From Pseudomonadota bacterium (lineage in GTDB: Bacteria; Pseudomonadota; Alphaproteobacteria; Sphingomonadales; Sphingomonadaceae), in NCBI GenBank assembly GCA_023436615.1, contig JAEZIO010000002.1, positions 1-23,693 of the forward strand: a stretch of 23,693 bases of DNA, read 5' to 3'. Position numbers and translations under genes: made by a program. The notes below the pieces were generated by a model that saw only the letters and a list, made by a program, of their open reading frames with translations, was not told the origin of the DNA and did no database searches. Shown piece by piece: positions 13,237 to 22,126 of the stretch. Within the stretch, counting starts at the first letter, position 1; the number at the start of each line of letters is the position of its first letter.

Positions 13237-14132
13237 GCGACGATCCGATCCTCCAGACGCTGGCGCCGGTCACGCACGACCTCGGCGGGTTCAAGGTCCA
13301 CCGAACGCTTCCCCACAAGCAGCGCACGATGGTCGGGCCGTTCATCTTTTTCGACCAGATGGGGCCGGCGCATCTGTCTGCCGGCCAGGGCGTGGACGTG
13401 CGGCCGCACCCCCACATCAACCTTTCGACGGTGACCTATCTGTTTGCCGGCGCCCTGCTTCACCGCGACAGCCTCGGCACGCGCCAGCGCATCGAGCCCG
13501 GCGCCGTGAACCTGATGACCGCGGGACGCGGCATCACGCACAGCGAGCGCTCGCCGCCGGATGAACGCGCCAACGGGCCGCACCTGTCAGGAATTCAGAC
13601 CTGGCTCGCGATGCCGAAGTCCAAGGAGGAGGTCGAGCCCTGTTTCGAGCACACGGCGGAGCGCGATCTGCCACTGGTGGACGTGGACGGCGTCGAGGTC
13701 AGGCTGATCATGGGCGAGGCCTGGGGCGCGTCGTCACCCGTCACTTGCCACGCTCCCACGATCTACGCAGCCATGGCCATGCCTCCCGGCTCGAAGCTCC
13801 GGATTGACTGCGAAGCGGACGAGCGCGCGCTCTATCTCCTGGACGGTGACGTCAGCGTGGATGGCACCCTGCTCGAGCCGCAGCATCTGGTGCTGCTTGC
13901 GCCGGGACATCGTCCCGTCCTGAAGACGGGCGAAGGCGCGCGGCTGATGCTGTGCGGCGGGGCGCCCATGGATGGCGAGCGGATCGTCTGGTGGAATTTC
14001 GTGTCGTCCAGCCGCGAGCGAATCAACGAGGCCAAAAGGGCATGGAAGGCGGGAGAGTTCGCGCTTCCGCCGGACGATCGCGAGGAGTTCATTCCGCTGC
14101 CCGAAATCCCGATGACGGTCAGCTATCCGTGA
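13233..14132 (+). CDS. Pirin family bicupin protein
   Basis: A 299-residue pirin. Pirins are metal-binding bicupins; bacterial members can degrade quercetin or bind metabolic enzymes, and the substrate here is unknown. All four N-domain metal ligands are present: H59 and H61 (RPHPHINLSTVTYLF), H103 and E105 (GITHSERS). The C-terminal cupin (about 175-275) includes YLLDGDVSVDGTLLEPQHLV, and the family ending WWNFVSSSRERI is intact. The ATG overlaps the bolA stop and the stop overlaps the hydrolase GTG, so the gene sits in the middle of a coupled series. Confidence 0.95.
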   Translation: MSDDPILQTLAPVTHDLGGFKVHRTLPHKQRTMVGPFIFFDQMGPAHLSAGQGVDVRPHPHINLSTVTYLFAGALLHRDSLGTRQRIEPGAVNLMTAGRGITHSERSPPDERANGPHLSGIQTWLAMPKSKEEVEPCFEHTAERDLPLVDVDGVEVRLIMGEAWGASSPVTCHAPTIYAAMAMPPGSKLRIDCEADERALYLLDGDVSVDGTLLEPQHLVLLAPGHRPVLKTGEGARLMLCGGAPMDGERIVWWNFVSSSRERINEAKRAWKAGEFALPPDDREEFIPLPEIPMTVSYP

Positions 14133-15043
14133 CCGAGTTCCGGAGGGTGACGCTCTCCACCGGGGTTACGCTCAACGTTGCAATCGACGGCCCGCCGGAG
14201 GCCCCGTCGGTCGTCCTGCTGCACGGATTCCCGGAATCGCATCGCACCTGGCGCGGGATTGCCCCGCGGCTCAGCAATCGCTTTCGCCTCATCATGCCCG
14301 ACCAGCGCGGCTACGCCGGGTCCGACCGCCCGCAGGACGTCGTTGCTTATAAGACCACCACACTGGTCGATGACGTGTTCGCGCTTGCGGACGCGCTGTC
14401 GCTCGAACGGTTCGCGCTCGTCGGACATGACTGGGGCGGAGCGGTCGCCTGGGCGGCCGCGCGGCGCCGCGACCGGCGGCTGGAGCGGCTCGCTATCGTC
14501 AACTCGCCGCATCCCTTCATCTTCCAGAAGAGCCTGGTCGAAAATCCCGACCAGCGCTCGGCGTCGCAATATATCAATGCGTTCCGCGCCCCCTGGATCG
14601 AGGCGTATATCCGCAAGAAAGGCTGGGAGTGGTTCTTCGAAAAGACCTTCGGTGGCCACATGGACCTCGCCCTGATCCCGCCGAGCGAGAAGCAGCAATA
14701 TATTGCGGACTGGTCGCAGCCGGGCGCGCTGACCGCGATGCTCAACTGGTACCGCGCATCGCCGCTCGTAGTCCCGCCGCCGGGGATAAGCTTGCCAATC
14801 CCCGACGCCGTGCTTCGCCTGTCGAAGCGTATCCGCGTGCCGACGCTCGTCGTCTGGGGAATGCAGGACAGGGCACTTCTGCCGATCCAGCTCCAGGGAC
14901 TCGATGCCGTGGTGGAGGATCTTCGCATCTCGCGAATCGCCGCCGCCGGCCACTTCGCCCCCTGGGAAGCGCCGGACGAAGTCGCCGCGGCGCTTGCCCC
15001 CTTCCTTGCCGGGGAAGCGGTGGCTACAGCCCCGCGGCAATGA
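14129..15043 (+). CDS. Alpha/beta hydrolase, epoxide hydrolase-like
   Basis: A 304-residue alpha/beta hydrolase. The oxyanion motif HGFPES is at 32-37, the nucleophile elbow is GHD101WGG, the acid is D247 (VVWGMQDRAL) and the catalytic His is H275 (AAGHFAPWEAPDEV). An Asp nucleophile with HGFPE and a lid Tyr (Y208 in LNWYRA) points to epoxide hydrolase; haloacetate or haloalkane dehalogenase is the main alternative, since these share the Asp nucleophile and the DWGG Trp. The GTG at 14129 overlaps the pirin stop (GTGA), and its own stop overlaps nusB (ATGA). The substrate is unknown. Confidence 0.92.
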   Translation: MTEFRRVTLSTGVTLNVAIDGPPEAPSVVLLHGFPESHRTWRGIAPRLSNRFRLIMPDQRGYAGSDRPQDVVAYKTTTLVDDVFALADALSLERFALVGHDWGGAVAWAAARRRDRRLERLAIVNSPHPFIFQKSLVENPDQRSASQYINAFRAPWIEAYIRKKGWEWFFEKTFGGHMDLALIPPSEKQQYIADWSQPGALTAMLNWYRASPLVVPPPGISLPIPDAVLRLSKRIRVPTLVVWGMQDRALLPIQLQGLDAVVEDLRISRIAAAGHFAPWEAPDEVAAALAPFLAGEAVATAPRQ

Positions 15044-15492
15044 GAACCGCCGCCCGATCCCGATCACGGTCCGCAGCTCGCCTCGCCGCAGTCCAGGCGC
15101 TGTATCAAGAGGACATGGAGGGGACGCCGATCGCGCGTCTGCTCAAGGAGTTTCACGACCACCGGCTCGGGGCGACAATCGAGGACGAGCAGTATCACGA
15201 GGCGGAGCGCGATTTCTTCGACGACCTGGTAAGCGGAGTCGAGGCTCGGCGAGCTGACATCGACGAGGCGATCGCAGCAAAGCTTGCGAGCGGATGGACT
15301 CTGGAACGGCTCGACCGGCCGATGCGGGCGATCCTCCGCGCCGGCACTTACGAGCTTCTGGCCCGGTCCGACGTGCCGGTGGGCTCGGTCATTTCCGAAT
15401 ATGTCGATGTGGCGCACGCTTTCTACGACAAGCGCGAGAGCGGCTTCGTCAACGGCCTACTCGACGCGATCGCAAAGCAGGTGCGCGCCTAG
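15040..15492 (+). CDS. nusB: Transcription antitermination factor NusB
   Basis: NusB binds boxA RNA with S10 (NusE) and promotes antitermination of rRNA operons and rRNA maturation. The 150-residue product is the usual size. It opens with a basic stretch (RSRSRSAARLAAVQALYQED), has the central DFFDDLVSGVEARRADIDEA region, and ends with the strongly conserved LRAGTYELLARSDVPVGSVI and FVNGLLDAIAKQVRA. The ATG overlaps the hydrolase stop. thiL follows after 41 bases, the usual nusB-thiL pairing. Confidence 0.97.
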   Translation: MRTAARSRSRSAARLAAVQALYQEDMEGTPIARLLKEFHDHRLGATIEDEQYHEAERDFFDDLVSGVEARRADIDEAIAAKLASGWTLERLDRPMRAILRAGTYELLARSDVPVGSVISEYVDVAHAFYDKRESGFVNGLLDAIAKQVRA

Positions 15493-15533
15493 AGACGGTT
15501 GCACCCGCGGCTCCTCTTCCGCATCACCGAATC

Positions 15534-16487
15534 ATGCGTGAAGCGGAAGTCATTGATCGCTTGCGGCGGCTTGCCACCCATCCCGGCGCTCGCGATCTTC
15601 GCGACGATGCCGCAGTCCTCGACAATCTCGTCATCACTCATGACAGCGTCGCCGAGGGCGTCCACTTCCTCAGCGTCGATCCCCCGGCAAGCATCGGTTG
15701 GAAGCTCGTCGCCGTAAATCTCTCCGATCTTGCCGCCAAGGGCGCGACGCCGGTCGGTGCGCTGCTATCGCTGACCTTGTCCGACAACGATTGGGATCGA
15801 GCCGTGATCGACGGCATCGGCGCTGCCTGCGAAAGCTACGGCGTGCATCTGCTCGGCGGCGACACCATCGCGCTGCCGGCTGGAGCTCCGCGCGTCTACG
15901 GTCTGACGGCTATCGGACGAGCGGGCGAGCAAGTCCCCAGCCGGTCCGGAGCGCGTGCGGGCGACCGCCTGTGGGTCGCCGGGACGATCGGGGATTCGGC
16001 GGCCGGGCTGGCCCTGCTCGACGATAATCCCAAGGCGACGGGGCCGCTCGTCGACATCTACCGCAGGCCGATACCGCTGCTGGAAATGGGCCGAGCCCTC
16101 GCCGGCGCGGCAACGGCCATGATGGACGTGTCGGACGGCCTTTTCATAGACGTGCAGCGCATGTGCGAGGCAAGCGGGTGCGCGGCCGAGATCGCGCTCG
16201 AATCGCTGCCGCTGTCCGCGGCGTTCGTCGGGGAGCGCGGACAGGATCGGGCCGCGCGCCTGTTCGCCGCGACCGGCGGCGACGACTATGCCCTGCTCGC
16301 GGCGCTGCCCGCCGACCTGGAGCCGGTAAGCCTTTCTTTACCCAAAGCGCCGACGCTGGCGTGCATCGGGCGGCTCGTCGCCGGCCGCGGTCTCAACCTT
16401 CGCGACCGCAACGTCGACGTGCCACTGCCGGAGAGCCTAGGGTATGAGCATCGCGCTTCGTCTACGTCAGTGGGTCGTCGCCTTTAG
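15534..16487 (+). CDS. thiL: Thiamine-monophosphate kinase
   Basis: ThiL phosphorylates thiamine phosphate to thiamine diphosphate, the last step of cofactor synthesis. The 317-residue protein keeps the PurM-like fold marks: RDLRDDAAVL near the start, LVITHDSVAEGVHFL, VAVNLSDLAAKGATPVGALL, LLGGDTIA, and the C-domain MDVSDGLFIDVQRMC and ATGGDDYALL. The ATG at 15534 matches the family N terminus (EVIDRLRRLATHPGARDL). The last ten residues after LGYEHR (ASSTSVGRRL) look like a short extension and overlap a 28-codon ORF. No TPP riboswitch is visible in the 41-base gap before it. Confidence 0.96.
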   Translation: MREAEVIDRLRRLATHPGARDLRDDAAVLDNLVITHDSVAEGVHFLSVDPPASIGWKLVAVNLSDLAAKGATPVGALLSLTLSDNDWDRAVIDGIGAACESYGVHLLGGDTIALPAGAPRVYGLTAIGRAGEQVPSRSGARAGDRLWVAGTIGDSAAGLALLDDNPKATGPLVDIYRRPIPLLEMGRALAGAATAMMDVSDGLFIDVQRMCEASGCAAEIALESLPLSAAFVGERGQDRAARLFAATGGDDYALLAALPADLEPVSLSLPKAPTLACIGRLVAGRGLNLRDRNVDVPLPESLGYEHRASSTSVGRRL

Positions 16488-16530
16488 CGGCCTCGCCTGC
16501 GGCATGGCCGCGGCCCTGCTGATGCGCTGA
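16444..16530 (+). CDS. Possible 28-residue membrane peptide overlapping the thiL end
   Basis: The ATG at 16444 opens MSIALRLRQWVVAFSGLACG followed by MAAALLMR and a stop: a basic start and one hydrophobic segment of about 20 residues. GGAG lies 10 bases before the ATG. It overlaps the last 44 bases of thiL in another frame and ends 108 bases before hppA. It is too short for statistical support, and chance in GC-rich DNA is quite possible. Confidence 0.3.
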   Translation: MSIALRLRQWVVAFSGLACGMAAALLMR

Positions 16531-16545
16531 GGCCGAACCGCGCGG

Positions 16546-16574
16546 TTGCAAGCCGCGCAATCGAACCATAAAGG
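16546..16574 (+). promoter_or_regulatory. Weak candidate hppA promoter overlapping a hairpin
   Basis: TTGCAA at 16546-16551 is followed after 17 bases by TAAAGG at 16569-16574, upstream of the hppA ATG. The -35 lies in the loop of a hairpin formed by GCGCGG (16540-16545) and CCGCGC (16553-16558). The hairpin has no T-run after it, so it is not a standard terminator for thiL. Both hexamers are imperfect. Confidence 0.25.
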
Positions 16575-16638
16575 GGCGCGAATCCGCCGGCTGCCGCCGC
16601 ACGCCGGCCCCTGACCTTTTGCGCCAACGGGGAAAGAC

Positions 16639-18765
<2,127 letters not shown>

Positions 18766-18789
18766 CTCTCACCTCGATCGAAAAGGGGG

Positions 18790-18826
18790 AGCCCCGCCCG
18801 GCACTGCCGCGGCGGGGCTTTTCTTT
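18790..18826 (+). terminator. Rho-independent terminator after hppA
   Basis: AGCCCCGCC (18790-18798) pairs with GGCGGGGCT (18811-18819), with a 12-base loop, followed directly by a T-rich run (TTTTCTTT). It lies 24 bases after the hppA stop and is the clearest intrinsic terminator in the window. It separates hppA from the quinone oxidoreductase. Confidence 0.9.
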
Positions 18827-18854
18827 GGCGGCTCCGCAGGCCTAAGCGCTCGCC

Positions 18855-19826
18855 ATGGTCCGCGCTATCCGAGTCCACGCCCCCGGCGGTCCCGAAGTGC
18901 TGTCGTGGGAAGAGGTCGATATCGGCGAGCCTGGTCCTGGCGAGGTTCGAATCCGCCAGCACGCCGCCGGCCTCAACTTCATCGACGTCTATCACCGCAC
19001 CGGCCTGTATCCTCAGCCGCTCCCATTCACGCCGGGCGTCGAAGGCGCCGGAACGGTGGAAACCGTTGGCGAGGGCGTCGCCGCGTTCGCGCCGGGCGAC
19101 CGCGTCGCATATGCCGGCCCGATCGGCGGCTACGCGGAGCAGCGCCTCATCGATGCCGACCGGCTGGTGAAGCTCCCCGACGGCATCGAATTCGAATCTG
19201 CCGCGGCAATGATGCTCCAGGGCATGACCGCGCGGATGCTTCTGCGCGCTGTCCATGACGTGAAACCGGGCGACACGATCCTCGTTCACGCGGCCGCCGG
19301 CGGCGTGGGCCTGATCCTTTGCCAGTGGGCGAATGCGCTCGGCGCGACGGTGATCGGCACCGTTTCCACCGAAGCGAAGGCGGAGCTCGCGGCCGCGCAC
19401 GGTTGCCACTATCCAATCCTTTACACACGCCAAGATTTCGTCGCCGAGGTCGAGAGGATCACCGGCGGCGGAAAGCTTCCCGTCGTTTACGACTCGGTGG
19501 GCAAGAGCACGTTCCTGCAATCGCTCGATTGCCTGCGCCCGCGCGGCCTGATGGTGAGCTTCGGCAACTCCTCGGGGCCGGTCGATCCTTTCCCGCCAGC
19601 GATCCTCGCGCAAAAAGGATCGTTGTTCCTGACCAGGCCGACCCTCTTCCACTATGTCGCATCGCGTGACGAACTCGAGCGATCGGCGAAAGATCTGTTC
19701 GACGTCGTGGGCTCAGGCAAAGTGCAGATCGAGGTCAAGCAGCGTTTCCCGCTGGCCGAAGCCGCCGACGCCCACCGCGCTCTCGAAGCGCGCCAGACCA
19801 CCGGCTCGACGATCCTGACGACCTGA
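18855..19826 (+). CDS. NADPH:quinone oxidoreductase (zinc-less MDR family)
   Basis: A 323-residue medium-chain dehydrogenase/reductase of the quinone oxidoreductase group, which uses NADPH to reduce quinones or enones. The N-terminal GroES-like domain has LNFIDVYHRTGLYPQPLPFT and PGVEGAGTVETVGEGV. The Rossmann motif is LVHAAAGGVGLILCQWA (AAGGVG). The quinone reductase signature appears as YDSVGKSTF, and the protein ends AHRALEARQTTGSTILTT. There is no structural zinc lobe of Cys residues, as expected for the family. The ATG at 18855 has no strong ribosome site. It stands alone between the hppA terminator and infA. Confidence 0.93.
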   Translation: MVRAIRVHAPGGPEVLSWEEVDIGEPGPGEVRIRQHAAGLNFIDVYHRTGLYPQPLPFTPGVEGAGTVETVGEGVAAFAPGDRVAYAGPIGGYAEQRLIDADRLVKLPDGIEFESAAAMMLQGMTARMLLRAVHDVKPGDTILVHAAAGGVGLILCQWANALGATVIGTVSTEAKAELAAAHGCHYPILYTRQDFVAEVERITGGGKLPVVYDSVGKSTFLQSLDCLRPRGLMVSFGNSSGPVDPFPPAILAQKGSLFLTRPTLFHYVASRDELERSAKDLFDVVGSGKVQIEVKQRFPLAEAADAHRALEARQTTGSTILTT

Positions 19827-19901
19827 CCGTCGCCCTCCTTCACATTTCACGGGCGCGCCGCTAAGGCACCGCGAGTTTTCGATAGAGAGACGGGGTAGCG
19901 T

Positions 19902-20150
19902 TTGGCCAAGGAAGAACTTCTCGAGATGCGCGGGCAGGTCGTCGAACTGCTGCCCAACGCGATGTTCCGGGTGAAGCTCGAGAATGGCCACGAAATCCTG
20001 GGCCATACCGCCGGCAAGATGCGCAAGAACCGGATCCGCGTGCTCACCGGCGACGAAGTGCTCGTCGAAATGACGCCCTACGACCTCACCAAGGGCCGCA
20101 TCACCTACCGCTTCATGCCCGGCCGCGGGGGCCCAGCTCCCCGCGCCTAG
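19902..20150 (+). CDS. infA: Translation initiation factor IF-1
   Basis: IF-1 is an OB-fold protein that occupies the ribosomal A site during initiation. The 82-residue product matches nearly end to end: MAKEELLEMRGQVVELLPNA, FRVKLENGHEILGHTAGKMR, KNRIRVLTGDEVLVE, TPYDLTKGRITYRF. It exceeds the usual 72 residues by a Pro/Gly/Arg tail (MPGRGGPAPRA). The start is TTG at 19902; the only nearby in-frame ATG (19926) would delete the first beta strand. A purine-rich GAGAGACGGGG lies upstream. The maf ATG follows 6 bases after the stop. Confidence 0.97.
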   Translation: MAKEELLEMRGQVVELLPNAMFRVKLENGHEILGHTAGKMRKNRIRVLTGDEVLVEMTPYDLTKGRITYRFMPGRGGPAPRA

Positions 20151-20156
20151 CCTCGG

Positions 20157-20726
20157 ATGCTGATCCTCGCTTCGGCCAGCCCGCGCCGGCTCGACCTGCT
20201 GGCGCGGATCGGCGTCGTCCCCGACGACGTCGTGCCGGCGGACATCGACGAGAGCGTCGCAAAGGGGGAGCTGCCGCGGGAGCACGCGCTTCGCCTCGCG
20301 CGAGAGAAGGCGCTGAAGGTCGCGGCTGAGCGGTCCGAGGCGCTGGTCCTTGCGGCTGACACCGTCGTAGCGGTCGGCCGGCGAATCCTCCCAAAGGTCG
20401 ACGACGAGGCGACGCTACGCGCCTGCATGAAGCTTCTGTCCGGGCGCCGCCACCGGGTGATAACCGGGGTCGCGCTCGCCGGGCCCGACCAGCCGCTCAG
20501 GACGCGCGTCATCGAAACCATGATCGCGATGAAGCCGCTGAGCGAGGACGAGATCGACTATTACGCGTCCCACGGCGAGTGGCGCGGCAAGGCTGGCGGC
20601 TACGCACTCCAGGGATATGGCGAGGTCTACGTGCGCCACATTGCCGGGAGCTATTCGAACGTCGTGGGACTGCCGCTGGCGGAGACGCGCAACCTGCTCA
20701 AGGCCGCGGGCTACGCTCTTGCCTGA
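20157..20726 (+). CDS. maf: Maf/YhdE-type nucleoside triphosphate pyrophosphatase
   Basis: Maf proteins hydrolyse dTTP, UTP or modified nucleotides to monophosphates, a house-cleaning role. The 189-residue product opens with the phosphate-binding SASPRRLDLL, has the conserved ARRKA-like AREKALKVAA, the metal-binding Asp in VLAADTVVAV, and VITGVALAGPD and GKAGGYALQGYGEVYV in the C-terminal half. The ATG at 20157 is 6 bases after infA. The 3' end overlaps the TTG start of the RNase E/G-like gene by 8 bases. Confidence 0.95.
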   Translation: MLILASASPRRLDLLARIGVVPDDVVPADIDESVAKGELPREHALRLAREKALKVAAERSEALVLAADTVVAVGRRILPKVDDEATLRACMKLLSGRRHRVITGVALAGPDQPLRTRVIETMIAMKPLSEDEIDYYASHGEWRGKAGGYALQGYGEVYVRHIAGSYSNVVGLPLAETRNLLKAAGYALA

Positions 20727-21663
20727 ATGGCTCCTCGAGCGGGGCATCGGCGAGGACCGGATGCTGCGCATCGTGGGCGGCGAGATCGCCGAAGCACGGA
20801 TCATGCTGCACGGCTCGCCGCGAGCCGGGGAAGTGAGAGCGGCGAAACTCGTCTCCGCCGGCATTCCGGCGCTGGCGAGCGACGGCACCTGCGAGTTCCT
20901 GCTTCCGAAGGGAGCTGCGGCGGTCACCGAGGGCGCAGCGCTCCGCATCGAGGTCACTCGGGAAGCCATTCCGGGAAGCGAGCCGTGGAAGCGGCCGCTC
21001 GCCCGCGCCGCGGATGAGCCGATCCGAGCCGCTCCGATGGCCCACTCTGAGCCCCTACCCTTTCCCGCTACCGACGACCGGCTCGAGAGAGCCGGCTGGT
21101 CGGACCTGCTAGACGAAGCGCGCAGCCGCGTTGTCCGCTTCGCGGGCGGCGAGCTGCGAGTGTCGCCGACGCCGGCGATGACGCTCATCGACGTCGACGG
21201 CAGCTTGCCGCCGGTCGAACTCGCGCTGGCCGGAGCGAGAGCGGCAGCGAGCGCTGTCCTGCGGCACGGGATCGGCGGCTCGATCGGGATCGACCTTCCG
21301 ACCATCTCGGGCAAGGCGCAGCGGCAAGCCGTCGCCGAGGCGATCGATGCCGTGCTTCCGCAGCCGTTCGAGCGAACGGCGATGAATGGCTTCGGATTTC
21401 TCCAGATCGTCCGGCCGCGCCGCTACGCCTCCACGTTCGAGCTCGCGCAGGACCGGGCGGCGTTCGAGGCCCGCGCCTTGCTGCGCCGCACGGCCGTCGA
21501 GCCGAGCGGAGGCAAATGCCTTGTCGTCCACCCGGCGGTCGCCACGGTCCTGGAGAGCAATGAAGGATGGATCGACGCGCTCGCCCGACAAGTCGGCGGG
21601 GCCGTCACCTTGCGCTCGGACCCATCGCTCCCCATCCATGGCAGCTATGCCGAGAAATCCTGA
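20719..21663 (+). CDS. Reduced ribonuclease E/G family protein
   Basis: A 314-residue RNase E/G relative; RNase G is close to 490. An S1-like RNA-binding region covers about residues 15-95 (LRIVGGEIAEARIML; KGAAAVTEGAALRIEV). The catalytic DNase I-like subdomain follows, with Asp residues in the two expected motifs, D158 (MTLIDVDGS) and D192 (GSIGIDLPT), plus the LPPVELALAGARAAASAVLR helix. The region that would form the 5'-phosphate sensor is shortened, and the CPxCxGxG zinc-link is absent. A TTG at 20719 overlapping the maf end fits the family N terminus (PEWLLERGIGE); an internal ATG at 20761 is the alternative. yacG overlaps its 3' end. Confidence 0.88.
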   Translation: MPEWLLERGIGEDRMLRIVGGEIAEARIMLHGSPRAGEVRAAKLVSAGIPALASDGTCEFLLPKGAAAVTEGAALRIEVTREAIPGSEPWKRPLARAADEPIRAAPMAHSEPLPFPATDDRLERAGWSDLLDEARSRVVRFAGGELRVSPTPAMTLIDVDGSLPPVELALAGARAAASAVLRHGIGGSIGIDLPTISGKAQRQAVAEAIDAVLPQPFERTAMNGFGFLQIVRPRRYASTFELAQDRAAFEARALLRRTAVEPSGGKCLVVHPAVATVLESNEGWIDALARQVGGAVTLRSDPSLPIHGSYAEKS

Positions 21664-21832
21664 AGCGAAACTTTGCCCGATGTGCGGCAAGCCGCCAGCC
21701 GTCGAGCACGCGCCCTTTTGCTCGCGCGGATGCAAGGACCGCGACCTTCTGAAGTGGCTCGGCGAAGGCTACCGAATCCCCGGCCCGCCGGCGGCTGCGG
21801 ACGGGGTGGACAGTGACGAAGGCGACAGGTAG
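21647..21832 (+). CDS. yacG: DNA gyrase inhibitor YacG (zinc protein)
   Basis: A 61-residue zinc-binding protein; in E. coli YacG binds GyrB and blocks DNA binding by gyrase. The four zinc ligands are C10, C13, C25 and C29 (LCPMCGKP, PFCSRGCKDRDLLKWLGEGY), and the C-terminal tail is short and acidic. The ATG at 21647 lies inside the last 17 bases of the RNase E/G-like gene. The infA-maf-RNase-yacG order is recalled as conserved in alphaproteobacteria. tRNA-Phe follows after 40 bases. Confidence 0.94.
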   Translation: MPRNPEAKLCPMCGKPPAVEHAPFCSRGCKDRDLLKWLGEGYRIPGPPAAADGVDSDEGDR

Positions 21833-21847
21833 GAGCCGCACCGCTTG

Positions 21848-21863
21848 GCGGCCGGCCGGCCGC
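21848..21863. repeat. Perfect 16-base GGCC palindrome upstream of tRNA-Phe
   Basis: GCGGCCGGCCGGCCGC equals its reverse complement and lies 9 bases before the mature tRNA 5' end, between yacG and tRNA-Phe. It could form a small hairpin or cruciform, or act as a transcription or processing signal. No T-run follows. Confidence 0.6.
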
Positions 21864-21872
21864 GATGCGAAA

Positions 21873-21948
21873 GCCCAGGTAGCTCAGTTGGTAGAGCACG
21901 TGACTGAAAATCACGGTGTCGGTGGTTCGATCCCGCCCCTGGGCACCA
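21873..21948 (+). tRNA. tRNA-Phe (anticodon GAA)
   Basis: The 76-base cloverleaf starts GCCCAGG (21873-21879), paired with CCTGGGC (21938-21944), followed by discriminator A and an encoded CCA (21946-21948). The D-arm is AGCTCAGTTGGTAGAGC. The anticodon stem CGTGA/TCACG encloses CTGAAAA with GAA at 21906-21908, and the T-arm is GGTGGTTCGATCCCGCC. All canonical features are present. Confidence 0.97.
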
Positions 21949-22019
21949 GCATCCAAATCTAGCCAATCCGGAGGATTGGCGATTTGAATGCTCGCCCGCT
22001 GTTGATCCGGGGGATCAGC
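21949..22019. repeat. Two consecutive hairpins directly after tRNA-Phe
   Basis: Starting at the first base after CCA, GCATCCAAATC..GCCAATCC (21949-21969) pairs with GGATTGGCGATTTGAATGC (21973-21991), with one mismatch and a two-base bulge over about 19 pairs. A second stem pairs GC..TGATCC with GGATCAGC (21998-22019), with a three-base bulge. Neither is followed by a T-run. The rest of the gap to 22126 contains only a minor GATGCG/CGCATC hairpin (22079-22095) and no gene. Confidence 0.65.
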
Positions 22020-22126
22020 GAAGCCGGCGATCGCGCACAGGCAATGGCGATCGGAGCGAACCGAGGTCCGGCGCACCCGATGCGCGCGACGCATCCGAGC
22101 ACGACAATCGCTGCGCTCTTGAGCCG

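Noticed and set aside
15493..15533. TPP riboswitch before thiL
   Set aside because: The 41-base gap is too short and lacks the CTGAGA-type core.
21873..22126. Integrated element or attachment site at tRNA-Phe
   Set aside because: No integrase, no second copy of the tRNA 3' end and no foreign composition are visible. The hairpins start after CCA instead of repeating it.
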